The notes beneath the pieces were generated by a model. The model saw only the letters and a list, made by a program, of their open reading frames with translations. It was not told where the DNA came from and did not search any database. Made by a program: the position numbers and the translations under genes. This document shows, piece by piece, positions 1 to 6,486 of a DNA stretch of 12,188 nucleotides. The stretch covers positions 1 through 12,188 of the forward strand of contig CAJYHD010000571.1 in the NCBI GenBank assembly GCA_913773715.1, written 5' to 3'. The DNA is from an uncultured Sphingobium sp. (GTDB lineage Bacteria > Pseudomonadota > Alphaproteobacteria > Sphingomonadales > Sphingomonadaceae). Every line of letters begins with the position of its first letter. Within the stretch, counting starts at the first letter, position 1.

Positions 1-1
1 G

Positions 2-349
2 CTGGGCCTGACCTTCAAGCCGAACACCGACGACATGCGCGATTCGCCCGCGATCGCGGTGATCCAGACCTTGCAGGATGCGGGCGCCACCATCCGCGCT
101 TACGACCCCGAAGGCACCGAGCAGGCGAAGCTGGTGCTGAACGACATCACCTACTGCGCCAATGCCTATGAGCCGATGGAAGGCGCGGACGCGCTGGTCA
201 TCGTGACCGAATGGGATGCGTTCCGCGCGCTCGACCTCGACCGCGCGCGCGGCCTGCTCAGCGCGCCGATCATGGTCGACCTGCGTAACATCTACCCCCG
301 TCAGATCGTCGAAGACGCAGGCTTCACATATATCGCGGTGGGACGGTAA
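2..349 (+). CDS. ugd: UDP-glucose 6-dehydrogenase, C-terminal part (5' end outside window)
   Basis: Oxidises UDP-glucose to UDP-glucuronate with two NAD+, in the cytoplasm; UDP-glucuronate is a usual precursor of acidic exopolysaccharides. The reading frame is open from base 2 to TAA at 347-349 and gives 115 residues of the C-terminal UDP-binding domain. The first visible residues, GLTFKPNTDDMRDSP, are the family hallmark, with the substrate-contacting Lys and Arg. Further typical blocks are AYDPEG, VIVTEWDAFRALD and VDLRNIY. The catalytic Cys lies upstream of the window and cannot be checked. The same fold occurs in GDP-mannose and UDP-ManNAc dehydrogenases, but TEWDAFRALD and DLRNIY favour the UDP-glucose enzyme. 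It is followed by a strong stem-loop at 408-448 that may end its transcript. Confidence 0.93.
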   Translation: MGLTFKPNTDDMRDSPAIAVIQTLQDAGATIRAYDPEGTEQAKLVLNDITYCANAYEPMEGADALVIVTEWDAFRALDLDRARGLLSAPIMVDLRNIYPRQIVEDAGFTYIAVGR

Positions 350-357
350 ACGCGCCC

Positions 358-372
358 GCCCGCAAGACGGGC
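358..372 (+). terminator. Small GC hairpin just after the UDP-glucose dehydrogenase stop
   Basis: GCCCG (358-362) and CGGGC (368-372) form a perfect 5-bp stem around a CAAGA loop, 9 bases after the stop codon. There is no T-run, so a classical intrinsic terminator is not shown. It may pause transcription or protect the 3' end. Such short GC stems are frequent by chance in this base composition. Confidence 0.25.
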
Positions 373-407
373 CGACATTGACGCGGATCGACGGATCGCG
401 AATAACC

Positions 408-448
408 ATGCCGGGACCAGCGACACGGCGATGTCGATGGCCCGGCAT
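408..448 (+). repeat. Strong imperfect stem-loop between the dehydrogenase and GH12-like genes
   Basis: The left arm ATGCCGGGACCAGCGACA (408-425) pairs with the right arm TGTCGATGGCCCGGCAT (432-448) around a 6-base loop (426-431). The only defects are one bulged A (416) and one G/A mismatch (420/437), leaving about 16 base pairs, 8 of them perfect and GC-rich at the base. No T-run follows, so Rho-independent termination is uncertain. It could be a transcript-end stabiliser, a REP-like element, or a terminator lacking the U tract. It lies in a 174-bp gap with no convincing gene. Confidence 0.6.
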
Positions 449-523
449 CATCAATGAAGAGGATGACCGACAGGGGCGCGCCGGGTAGAGGCCCGGGCAT
501 CAACGCTTGCCTGGGGATTCGCC

Positions 524-1318
524 TTGAAACAGAAGCTGCTTGCCCTCTCCCTGCTGCCCATGGCGCTGATCGTACAGGGGCAGAAGGCGCCATCCCGCAA
601 GATCGTGACCGTCGGCAGCGAGCAGCCCTTCATGCAGGGGCGCAATGTCGCGATGGCAGGGCCGTGGAGCCGGTGGGTCGATCCTAGCATCAAGGATTAT
701 TCAAACAGCATCCGCATCGATACCGGCACCTGGCCGCGCGACACGCTGATCCAGTGGCGCTTCCCGGCGAAGGTCGCATCGACCGGAGTCTATGGCTATA
801 ATTATGTCGCCTACGGCCAATATTGGGATTTGAAGCCGCCCGTTGTCGTGCCACCCAAGACATTTCGCGCGATCAAGACGCTGAAATTCCACACCGCGAT
901 CGAGCGGGCGGGCGACGCCAGCAGCTATAATGTGCTGGCCGAATATTTCGTGACGAGGAAGCCGGGCGACATAAATTCGCGCGTGGCGGAAATCGGCTGG
1001 CTGCTGCACATGCCCGACCTGTCCGCCAAATATTTCCGCATGGGCAAGCAGGTCGGCAGCTATCGCGACGGCGCGGGCCGGGAATGGGTCGTCGCCAGTC
1101 ACAAGGATGGCGCGGCGGGCCACTACATCATGATCGCGCCCAAAAGCGGCGACGCGAACCTCACCGCGCCGATCGATGCACTCGCCGCGATGCGCTGGCT
1201 CGCGGCGCATGGCGAAGTCGATCTCGACGGCTATTTCAACGGCATGGCCGTGGGCATCGAACCGCTGCGCGGCAGCGGCAGCGCAACGGTGCGGAAGTTC
1301 GACGTCGTTTATAACTGA
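524..1318 (+). CDS. Exported GH12-like glycoside hydrolase (putative polysaccharide endo-glycanase)
   Basis: 264 residues with an N-terminal signal peptide (Lys-rich start, hydrophobic residues 5-18, probable cleavage near 20-22), so periplasmic or secreted. The start is TTG at 524, preceded by GGGGA (513-517) at 6 nt; no ATG in this frame gives a better signal peptide. The rest resembles the GH12 beta-jelly-roll in order: YNYVAYGQYWDLKPP (92-106); SSYNVLAEYFV (133-143), matching the family's YDVAYDIW strand; RVAEIGWLL (153-161), matching the nucleophile strand EIMIW, with Glu156; and GIEPLRGSGSATVRKFDVVY (244-263), matching GTEPFxGSG with the acid/base Glu246. Both catalytic glutamates are therefore present by this reading. 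GH12 enzymes cut beta-1,4-glucans or xyloglucan with retention. Beside EPS genes, a role in trimming or degrading the polymer is plausible but inferred. The match is from memory of motifs, not an alignment; a related non-catalytic jelly-roll cannot be excluded. Confidence 0.68.
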   Translation: MKQKLLALSLLPMALIVQGQKAPSRKIVTVGSEQPFMQGRNVAMAGPWSRWVDPSIKDYSNSIRIDTGTWPRDTLIQWRFPAKVASTGVYGYNYVAYGQYWDLKPPVVVPPKTFRAIKTLKFHTAIERAGDASSYNVLAEYFVTRKPGDINSRVAEIGWLLHMPDLSAKYFRMGKQVGSYRDGAGREWVVASHKDGAAGHYIMIAPKSGDANLTAPIDALAAMRWLAAHGEVDLDGYFNGMAVGIEPLRGSGSATVRKFDVVYN

Positions 1319-1335
1319 TCGGCGTCTCTGTCGCG

Positions 1336-1373
1336 TAGGGCGGCGCGGGAGCATTGACCTGCCCCCGCCCCTA
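1336..1373. terminator. Possible bidirectional hairpin between convergent genes
   Basis: TAGGG (1336-1340) and CGG (1341-1343) can pair with CCG (1365-1367) and CCCTA (1369-1373) with one bulged C, in the 60-bp gap between the convergent GH12-like and HlyD-like genes. The position suits a shared terminator, but the inner part is poorly paired and there is no T-run on either strand. Confidence 0.3.
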
Positions 1374-1378
1374 TCCCG

Positions 1379-2728
1379 TCAATTGTCGCGGAAGGTCCGG
1401 GCGAACTGGTCGCGCAGCGGCTTCAGCACATAGGAGATCATCGAGCGGTTGCCCGTCTCCACGAAGATTTCTGCGGGAAGTCCGGTCTTGAGCTGAATAT
1501 CCTTACGCCCCTTGAGCGCGGCCGGATCGATCGCGATGCGTACCGGGAAGTAGCTGCGCTGACCGTCAGGCGAAGTGACCTTGTCCGACCCCACATAGAT
1601 GACGCGACCTTTCAGTTCCGGTGTCGCCGTGACGCTGAGCGCCGACAGGCGGACGCGAGCGGGCTGATCGACATGGACCTGATCGATATCCTGCGGGCTG
1701 ACGCTGCCCTCCACGACCGCGCTGGTCTTGTCGGGTACGATATCCATCAGCACGTCGGCCGGACGAATGACGCCGCCGATGGTGGTGAGCGTCAGCTTTT
1801 CGACGACACCGTCATAGGGCGCGCGGATAACCGTACGGTTCTGCATGTCGCTTGCACTGACGCTGCGCACCTGCTGCTGGTTCAGCTGGTTGTTGATCTG
1901 GGCGATCTGATCGCCTGCTTCCGATCGGCGCGTGTCGGCAAGCTGAATGATCTGCTGGCGCGTTTCCGAGATATGGCCCCGCGCCTGCGCGATCTGCGCC
2001 GTCAAGGCGCCGATGCTGCCGTTCAGGTCCACGGCGGCGCGCTCCAGCTGATTCATGCGGCTGAGCGTCACCAGCTTCTTTTCGTAGAGATCGCGCAGAC
2101 CCTCGCGCTCCGGCTCGATCAGCGCGTTCTGCTGGCGGAGCGAGGCGATTTGCGCGTTGAAGCCGCTGATCTGCTGCTCATATTGCCCGATGCGTGAGGT
2201 CAGCTGCGACGCGATACCGGCCTGTTCGGAACGGCGGATGGCGAACATGCGCTGCTCGTCGGCCATGGCGCGATGTGCCGCCTCGCTGCTGTTGGTGCGC
2301 AAGATGTCGGGGAAGACGATCTGCGACTGGCCGAGGCGTTCGGCCTCCAGCCGGGCTTTCTGCGCCAGGAGCTGGTCGACGGTCAGGGCGGACAGCGAGG
2401 CGTCGGCTTCGCTGACCTTGTCATCGAGGCGGACGAGCGGCTGCCCCTTTCGGACATGCTGGCCGTTTTCGACCAGAATCTGCGCGACGGTGCCGCCGGT
2501 CGGGTGGCTGATATGCTTGATCTGCGATTCCGCGCCGACCTGGCCCGAGCCGATCACCGCGCCGCCGATCGGGATGATCGCGCCGCCGACGATGCCGATC
2601 GCGAGCATCGCGCCGACCAGCCCCAGCGCACGGCGCTGCCGACCGGCCAGCATGACCTCCGGGTTGTAAGGCTCCACCGCTACGAGGCCGTTGGGGAAGG
2701 ATGCGGGCATGAGAGTGGTGGTGGTCAT
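1379..2728 (-). CDS. Type I secretion periplasmic adaptor (membrane fusion protein), HlyD/PrtE family
   Basis: 449 residues, the usual length for type I secretion adaptors. It bridges the inner-membrane ABC transporter to a TolC-like outer-membrane channel. Visible order: cytoplasmic N-terminus (1-32); one transmembrane segment (about 33-56, Gly/Ala/Ile-rich); first half of a lipoyl-like domain containing GGTVAQILVENGQHVRKGQ (78-96) and VRLDD; a long Gln/Leu/Ala-rich coiled coil (about 105-290); second lipoyl half with VIRAPYDGVVEKL (300-312); a beta-barrel domain; and the family's C-terminal block LKTGLPAEIFVETGNRSM (413-430) with a final basic helix. Its ATG (2726-2728) directly follows the TAA of the ABC transporter gene (TAAATG, no gap), so the pair is almost certainly translationally coupled. 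Comparable pairs in sphingan clusters are called atrD/atrB; which name fits here cannot be decided from sequence alone. Confidence 0.93.
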   Translation of the reverse strand: MTTTTLMPASFPNGLVAVEPYNPEVMLAGRQRRALGLVGAMLAIGIVGGAIIPIGGAVIGSGQVGAESQIKHISHPTGGTVAQILVENGQHVRKGQPLVRLDDKVSEADASLSALTVDQLLAQKARLEAERLGQSQIVFPDILRTNSSEAAHRAMADEQRMFAIRRSEQAGIASQLTSRIGQYEQQISGFNAQIASLRQQNALIEPEREGLRDLYEKKLVTLSRMNQLERAAVDLNGSIGALTAQIAQARGHISETRQQIIQLADTRRSEAGDQIAQINNQLNQQQVRSVSASDMQNRTVIRAPYDGVVEKLTLTTIGGVIRPADVLMDIVPDKTSAVVEGSVSPQDIDQVHVDQPARVRLSALSVTATPELKGRVIYVGSDKVTSPDGQRSYFPVRIAIDPAALKGRKDIQLKTGLPAEIFVETGNRSMISYVLKPLRDQFARTFRDN

Positions 2729-4477
2729 TTACGCGGCCTCCGAGGTCCGCTGCGCGTCGGGACGCTGCTGCATCGAGGGGACGGGGCGGGCCGAAATCTG
2801 CTGTAGGATTTCGTCGCGCGGGCCGAACGCCTGCATCCGGCCGCCCTGAAGAACGAGAACATGGCTGATATTCGCGAGCGCCGAGGGACGATGGGCGATG
2901 AGGACGGCGATGCCGCCACGTTCGCGAACACCCTTGATCGCATGCGCCAGCGCCGAGTCGCCTTCCGCGTCGAGGTTGGAGTTCGGCTCGTCGAGCAGGA
3001 CGAGGAACGGGTCGCCATAAAGCGCGCGGGCGAGCGCGATGCGCTGCTGCTGACCGCCCGAGAGGTTGCGGCCGTCCTGACCGACCTGCGTGTCATAACC
3101 GTTGGGCAATGCGACGATCATGTCGTGAACGCCCGCCGCCTTGGCTGCGGCGATCACCTTGTCGGAGCTTGGCAGCGGATCGAAGCGCGAGATATTCTCC
3201 GCGACGCTGCCGTTCATCAGTTCGACCGACTGCGGCAGATAACCGATATGCTGGCCGAGCGCATCGCTGCGCCATTGGTCGAGCGCCGCGCCGTCGAGCC
3301 GCACCGCGCCGCGCGCTGCGGGCCAGAGGCCGAGAAGCGCCCGCGCCAGCGATGACTTGCCCGCAGCGCTCGGGCCGACGATGGCGAGGCCCTCGCCCGC
3401 GTTCAATGTGAAGTCCGCGCCGCCGACGACCATCTGGCCGGTGCCGGGCGCGGTGACGAACAGTTGCTCGACGGTCAGCGTACGGCTGGGCTTGGGGAGC
3501 GCCGTCTGGATGTGCTCGTCGGACACGGGGACAGACAAAACCTCGGCAAGACGACGCCAGCCGAGGCGCGCGGCGGCGAGCGTACGCCAATTGGCGATCG
3601 CCTGATCGACCGGGGCAAGCGCGCGGGCCGACAGGATCGAGGAGGCGAAGATCACGCCGCCCGACGCCTTGCCGTCGATAACGAGAATCGCGCCGACCGT
3701 CAGGATCAGCGACTGAAGCAGCATGCGGCCGATCTTGCTGAAGCCGCCCATGGTCGAAACCGAGCGCGCGATGCTGGCCTGCGCCGCGAGATAATAGGCG
3801 TTCACCTGCTCCCAGCGATCGAGCATCCGCTCGCGCATGCCCATGGCGGTCAGCATCTCAACATGGTACAGGTTCTTTTCGGCAAGCTGGCCGCGCCAGT
3901 TGCTGGCGGAGGAGAGCTTCTCGGTCGGCTCCTTGGTCACGCGATTGGTGACGAGGGTGAGGCCGACCAGCAATGCGCCGCCGACCAGCGCCGTGACGCC
4001 GACCCAGACATGGAGCAGCATCAGGATGCCGATGAAGAAGATCATCCAGGGCAGGTCGATCAGGATCGCGGGTCCGGGACCGGCAAGGAAGCCGCGCACG
4101 CTTTCAAGGTCGCGCATGGGCGAGAGGCCATCCCCTGCCCGGCCGCCGTTACGCAGCGCCGCATCGCTCATCGCACGTTGTACGCGGCGGGCAAGCGCAT
4201 GGTCGAACCCGGCAGCGACGTCGCCCAATATGCGCGAGCGCATGGCGTCGAACGAGCCCTGAAAGGCATAGACCGCCAGCAGCAGCAGGAACAGGCCGAA
4301 CAAGGACGACAGGCTGTGGCTCGGCAATACCGAGTCATACACCAGCATCATGTAGAGCGATCCGGCGAGGATCAGGAGGTTGAGCATCGCGCTCAGGAGC
4401 ACGACCGTGAGAAACGCGCCACGATAGCGCCGGACGAGCCCGCGCATCTCTTCAGGCAATTGTGCGACTGAAGTCAT
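2729..4477 (-). CDS. Type I secretion ABC transporter (PrtD-like permease/ATPase)
   Basis: 582 residues from the chosen ATG at 4475-4477. The frame opens further upstream, to 4543, but the added 22 residues are charged and unlike the family, while AAGGAA lies about 11 nt before the chosen start. An N-terminal half with about six membrane segments (starting near 21-50, then 58-72 and onward; clear pairs near 140-178 and 250-280) precedes the ATPase domain. There Walker A is GPSAAGKSS (368-376, Lys374), the Q-loop is YLPQS (Gln416), the signature is LSGGQ (472-476), Walker B is FLVLLDEP (491-498) and the switch His is in LIAHR (529). All key ATPase residues are intact. There is no N-terminal C39 peptidase domain, so it belongs to the PrtD/HasD/Lap-type exporters of proteins with uncleaved C-terminal signals. 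It is first in a two-gene operon with the HlyD adaptor. No substrate protein or TolC-like partner is seen in the window. Confidence 0.94.
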   Translation of the reverse strand: MTSVAQLPEEMRGLVRRYRGAFLTVVLLSAMLNLLILAGSLYMMLVYDSVLPSHSLSSLFGLFLLLLAVYAFQGSFDAMRSRILGDVAAGFDHALARRVQRAMSDAALRNGGRAGDGLSPMRDLESVRGFLAGPGPAILIDLPWMIFFIGILMLLHVWVGVTALVGGALLVGLTLVTNRVTKEPTEKLSSASNWRGQLAEKNLYHVEMLTAMGMRERMLDRWEQVNAYYLAAQASIARSVSTMGGFSKIGRMLLQSLILTVGAILVIDGKASGGVIFASSILSARALAPVDQAIANWRTLAAARLGWRRLAEVLSVPVSDEHIQTALPKPSRTLTVEQLFVTAPGTGQMVVGGADFTLNAGEGLAIVGPSAAGKSSLARALLGLWPAARGAVRLDGAALDQWRSDALGQHIGYLPQSVELMNGSVAENISRFDPLPSSDKVIAAAKAAGVHDMIVALPNGYDTQVGQDGRNLSGGQQQRIALARALYGDPFLVLLDEPNSNLDAEGDSALAHAIKGVRERGGIAVLIAHRPSALANISHVLVLQGGRMQAFGPRDEILQQISARPVPSMQQRPDAQRTSEAA

Positions 4478-4799
4478 GATAAAAGCAATTCCTTGACCCG
4501 CTTTATAGCAGCGCCGGTCGGTTGGCTGCCGACGCCTTTCCATTGGTCACAGGTATATCCCAGCATCGTTAATTTCCGGTAAGACGGTCCATTAAGCAAA
4601 GGAATTTCTAAAGCGGGCCGCCTTTTTGCCGTTCCTGTTCGATACTGTTACGAAACAAGATCGGCCAACATCCTGTTTCTATTCCATTCCGGTTCGATCG
4701 CTGACCGGAGGAACAGAGTTAAGAACGACATAACCAAGGCGTTTAGGGAGGTGCTTACGCCCGCCATGCCAAAACTCTGTCCGTGGGACGGAGAAAGAC
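4478..4799. promoter_or_regulatory. Divergent promoter region between the type I exporter and LapG-like genes
   Basis: A 322-bp gap, clearly more AT-rich than its flanks, between genes starting in opposite directions; it must hold promoters for both. Visible elements: a TATAAAG on the minus strand (4501-4507) without a good -35 box; a T-run-ending mini-hairpin on the plus strand (4610-4627); CCGGT/ACCGG (4689-4693, 4704-4708); and TTAA-N7-ATAA (4719-4733), one base from the alphaproteobacterial CtrA box TTAA-N7-TTAA. None is strong alone. The ribosome binding site of the plus-strand gene is GGAGA (4790-4794), 5 nt before its ATG. No convincing gene lies in the gap. Confidence 0.5.
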
Positions 4800-5537
4800 A
4801 TGGCATATTTGCGATTCACCGCCATTATTCTCTTTGCGTCGAGCGCGATCGCGACACCCGCGATGAGCCAGCCGATGCGGCAGATGTTCCTGCCGCGCGG
4901 CGTCGAAGCCGACGCGCCCTCGGGCTTTACCCAGATGTGCGAGCGCGATCGCGATCTGTGCATGCTGGGACAGGTCCGGGGCGCGCCGCAGATGGTGCAA
5001 GCCTCTTTGCCGACATCCGATCCGATCGGAGCGACGGGCGCGTCGCGGCTACAGACGGCCACCTATTCGGGCGCGTGGCAGACGGTGCCGCAAGGCACGA
5101 CGCTGCGTGCGATGGTGAAGGCGGTGAACAAGGATGTGAACCGTCACGTCATCCAGAAGACCGACATGGCCGCGATGGGCATCCCCGAATATTGGCGGCG
5201 CCTACCCGCCGATCGCCCGGTCGGCGATTGCGAAGACATCGCGATCGAGAAGCGCATCCGTTTGATGCAGGCTGGCTTTCCTGCGGAGCGGCTGTTTTAC
5301 GGCGTCGCATACGTCCGCAATATTGGCCTGCATACGGTGCTGATCGCGCGGCTGGACGAGGGCGATTTCGTGCTGGATTCGTTGACCCCCCGGATCGAGC
5401 GCTGGCAGGACACACATTATTCCTGGTTGCGCAAGCAAGTGCCGGGATCGCCGCTGCAATGGGAGCGGATCGATCCGGTCGGCGCGCGGCCTTCGCTTGC
5501 CGCGCTGGAAAGCGAGTCCGACGCTCCGGCATCCTGA
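4800..5537 (+). CDS. Periplasmic transglutaminase-like cysteine protease (BTLCP, C93; LapG-like)
   Basis: 245 residues: signal peptide (hydrophobic 5-20, cleavage near ATPAMS) and a mature domain of the bacterial transglutaminase-like cysteine proteinase family, whose best-known member is LapG. LapG cuts large type I-secreted adhesins at the N-terminus and releases them from the outer membrane; it is held inactive by the c-di-GMP receptor LapD and needs calcium. The expected triad is visible: Cys144 in GDCEDIAIEKR (142-152), His178 in GLHTVLIAR (176-184) and Asp193 in FVLDSL (190-195). The acidic residues after Cys144 match the calcium-binding neighbourhood known in LapG. The family is often encoded beside type I exporters, exactly as here, where it diverges from the ABC/HlyD pair. 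ATG at 4800 has GGAGA at 5 nt. Its target is not in the window. Family assignment is firm; adhesin cleavage is inferred. Confidence 0.9.
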   Translation: MAYLRFTAIILFASSAIATPAMSQPMRQMFLPRGVEADAPSGFTQMCERDRDLCMLGQVRGAPQMVQASLPTSDPIGATGASRLQTATYSGAWQTVPQGTTLRAMVKAVNKDVNRHVIQKTDMAAMGIPEYWRRLPADRPVGDCEDIAIEKRIRLMQAGFPAERLFYGVAYVRNIGLHTVLIARLDEGDFVLDSLTPRIERWQDTHYSWLRKQVPGSPLQWERIDPVGARPSLAALESESDAPAS

Positions 5538-5551
5538 CGCCTTAGAGCGTC
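5536..5551. terminator. Hairpin spanning both stop codons of convergent genes
   Basis: GACGC (5536-5540) and GCGTC (5547-5551) form a perfect 5-bp inverted repeat with a 6-base loop. It overlaps the TGA of the LapG-like gene (5535-5537) and the TAA of the epimerase gene (minus, 5544-5542), which are only 4 bp apart. It is symmetric and so could act in both directions, but it is short and has no T-run. Confidence 0.3.
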
Positions 5552-6486
5552 GCCAGCCAATCGGCGCTACGGTGCAGGCTGTCCCGATAGTCGCGCCAGC
5601 CGGGCAACAGGACGCCTGTCGCGCTGCTTTCGAACTGCGTGCGAACGGGGAAAAGCCGCGCCAGGCCGGGTGTGACCGCTTCGGGAAGCGTGATGCCCAA
5701 TTTTCCTGCCGGACCGCGCAAAGCTGTGATGGGATAAGCCGCTGCCCGCTCGATCGTAAGCCGAACGGGCGAGATGGCGCGAAGCGGCACGCCCATCGCT
5801 GACGCAAAGTCGGCGAAATAAGCGTTCCAGCTTGAAACTGGCGACGCGACAAGTGCGAATGCGCGGCCGCCCGCTGATTCCGACTGGCAGGCTACGGCGG
5901 CTGCATCGGCGACATCGTCGACATCGACGAGGTTGCAGATGCCGTCGCCTGCCTGCCCCAACGCGCCTAGCTGACCCGCCGCCAGCAATTTGCCGATGCG
6001 TAGCGTCCAGAGCGTCGATTCGGGACCATGGACCAGACCCGGCCGCAGGATAACGCCTCTTGCTCCGGCAAGCTGCGTGAACGCGGCTTCGGCGGCGATC
6101 TTCGCTGCGGCATAGCCGTCGGCGGGCGGTCCCAACGGATCTGTCTCGCGGATCAGTCCCCCCCGCACGCCATGGACCGCGATGCTGCTCAGATGCACCG
6201 CGCGGCTGATCGCACCGTCCTTGACCAACTGTGCGACGTTGCGCGCCGACGAAACGATAGCCTGATCGCTACCCATCACGCTGTTGATGACGCAGTCCAC
6301 ACCTAAACAGGCAGAGCGGACAGATGCGAGATCGCAGGCATCGACGCGGCGTTGCTCGATCCCCGGCGGGATCGATGATGCGCGCCGTGTTCCGGCAACG
6401 ATGTTCGCTGGGCCAACCGTCCGCTCAAGCGCGGCGACGATCCGCTGCCCGATGAAGCCGCTCGCGCCGAGGACGAGGATCCGCAT
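5542..6486 (-). CDS. NAD-dependent epimerase/dehydratase (extended SDR) acting on sugar nucleotides
   Basis: 314 residues from ATG at 6484-6486. The frame is open 19 codons further, but the nucleotide-binding strand begins right at MRILVLGASGFIGQ, as usual for the family. The Rossmann motif GxxGxxG is Gly7-Gly10-Gly13; the catalytic Ser is in HLSSIAVHG (about Ser101) and the YxxxK pair is Tyr125/Lys129 in GYAAAK. RPGLVHGP follows, the family's substrate-side loop. Cytoplasmic. The exact substrate (UDP-, dTDP- or GDP-sugar, or a non-sugar) cannot be read from sequence. The start overlaps the stop of the upstream glycosyltransferase gene by one base (TGATG), so the two are translationally coupled and probably modify and transfer the same sugar. 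The C-terminal half is less typical than the N-terminal half. Confidence 0.87.
   Translation of the reverse strand: MRILVLGASGFIGQRIVAALERTVGPANIVAGTRRASSIPPGIEQRRVDACDLASVRSACLGVDCVINSVMGSDQAIVSSARNVAQLVKDGAISRAVHLSSIAVHGVRGGLIRETDPLGPPADGYAAAKIAAEAAFTQLAGARGVILRPGLVHGPESTLWTLRIGKLLAAGQLGALGQAGDGICNLVDVDDVADAAAVACQSESAGGRAFALVASPVSSWNAYFADFASAMGVPLRAISPVRLTIERAAAYPITALRGPAGKLGITLPEAVTPGLARLFPVRTQFESSATGVLLPGWRDYRDSLHRSADWLATL

Noticed and set aside
701..1354. Minus-strand 217-codon open frame antisense to the GH12-like gene
   Set aside because: Arg/Ala/His-rich shadow frame; the plus strand has the signal peptide and family motifs.
3464..4471. Long plus-strand open frame antisense to the ABC transporter
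   Set aside because: The translation is Arg/Gly/Asp/Gln-rich with no domain; long antisense frames are common in GC-rich DNA. The minus strand shows a complete ABC transporter.
4478..4543. Longer start of the ABC transporter
   Set aside because: The 22 extra residues are basic and polar, unlike the family's N-terminus, and the ATG at 4477 has a better-placed Shine-Dalgarno.
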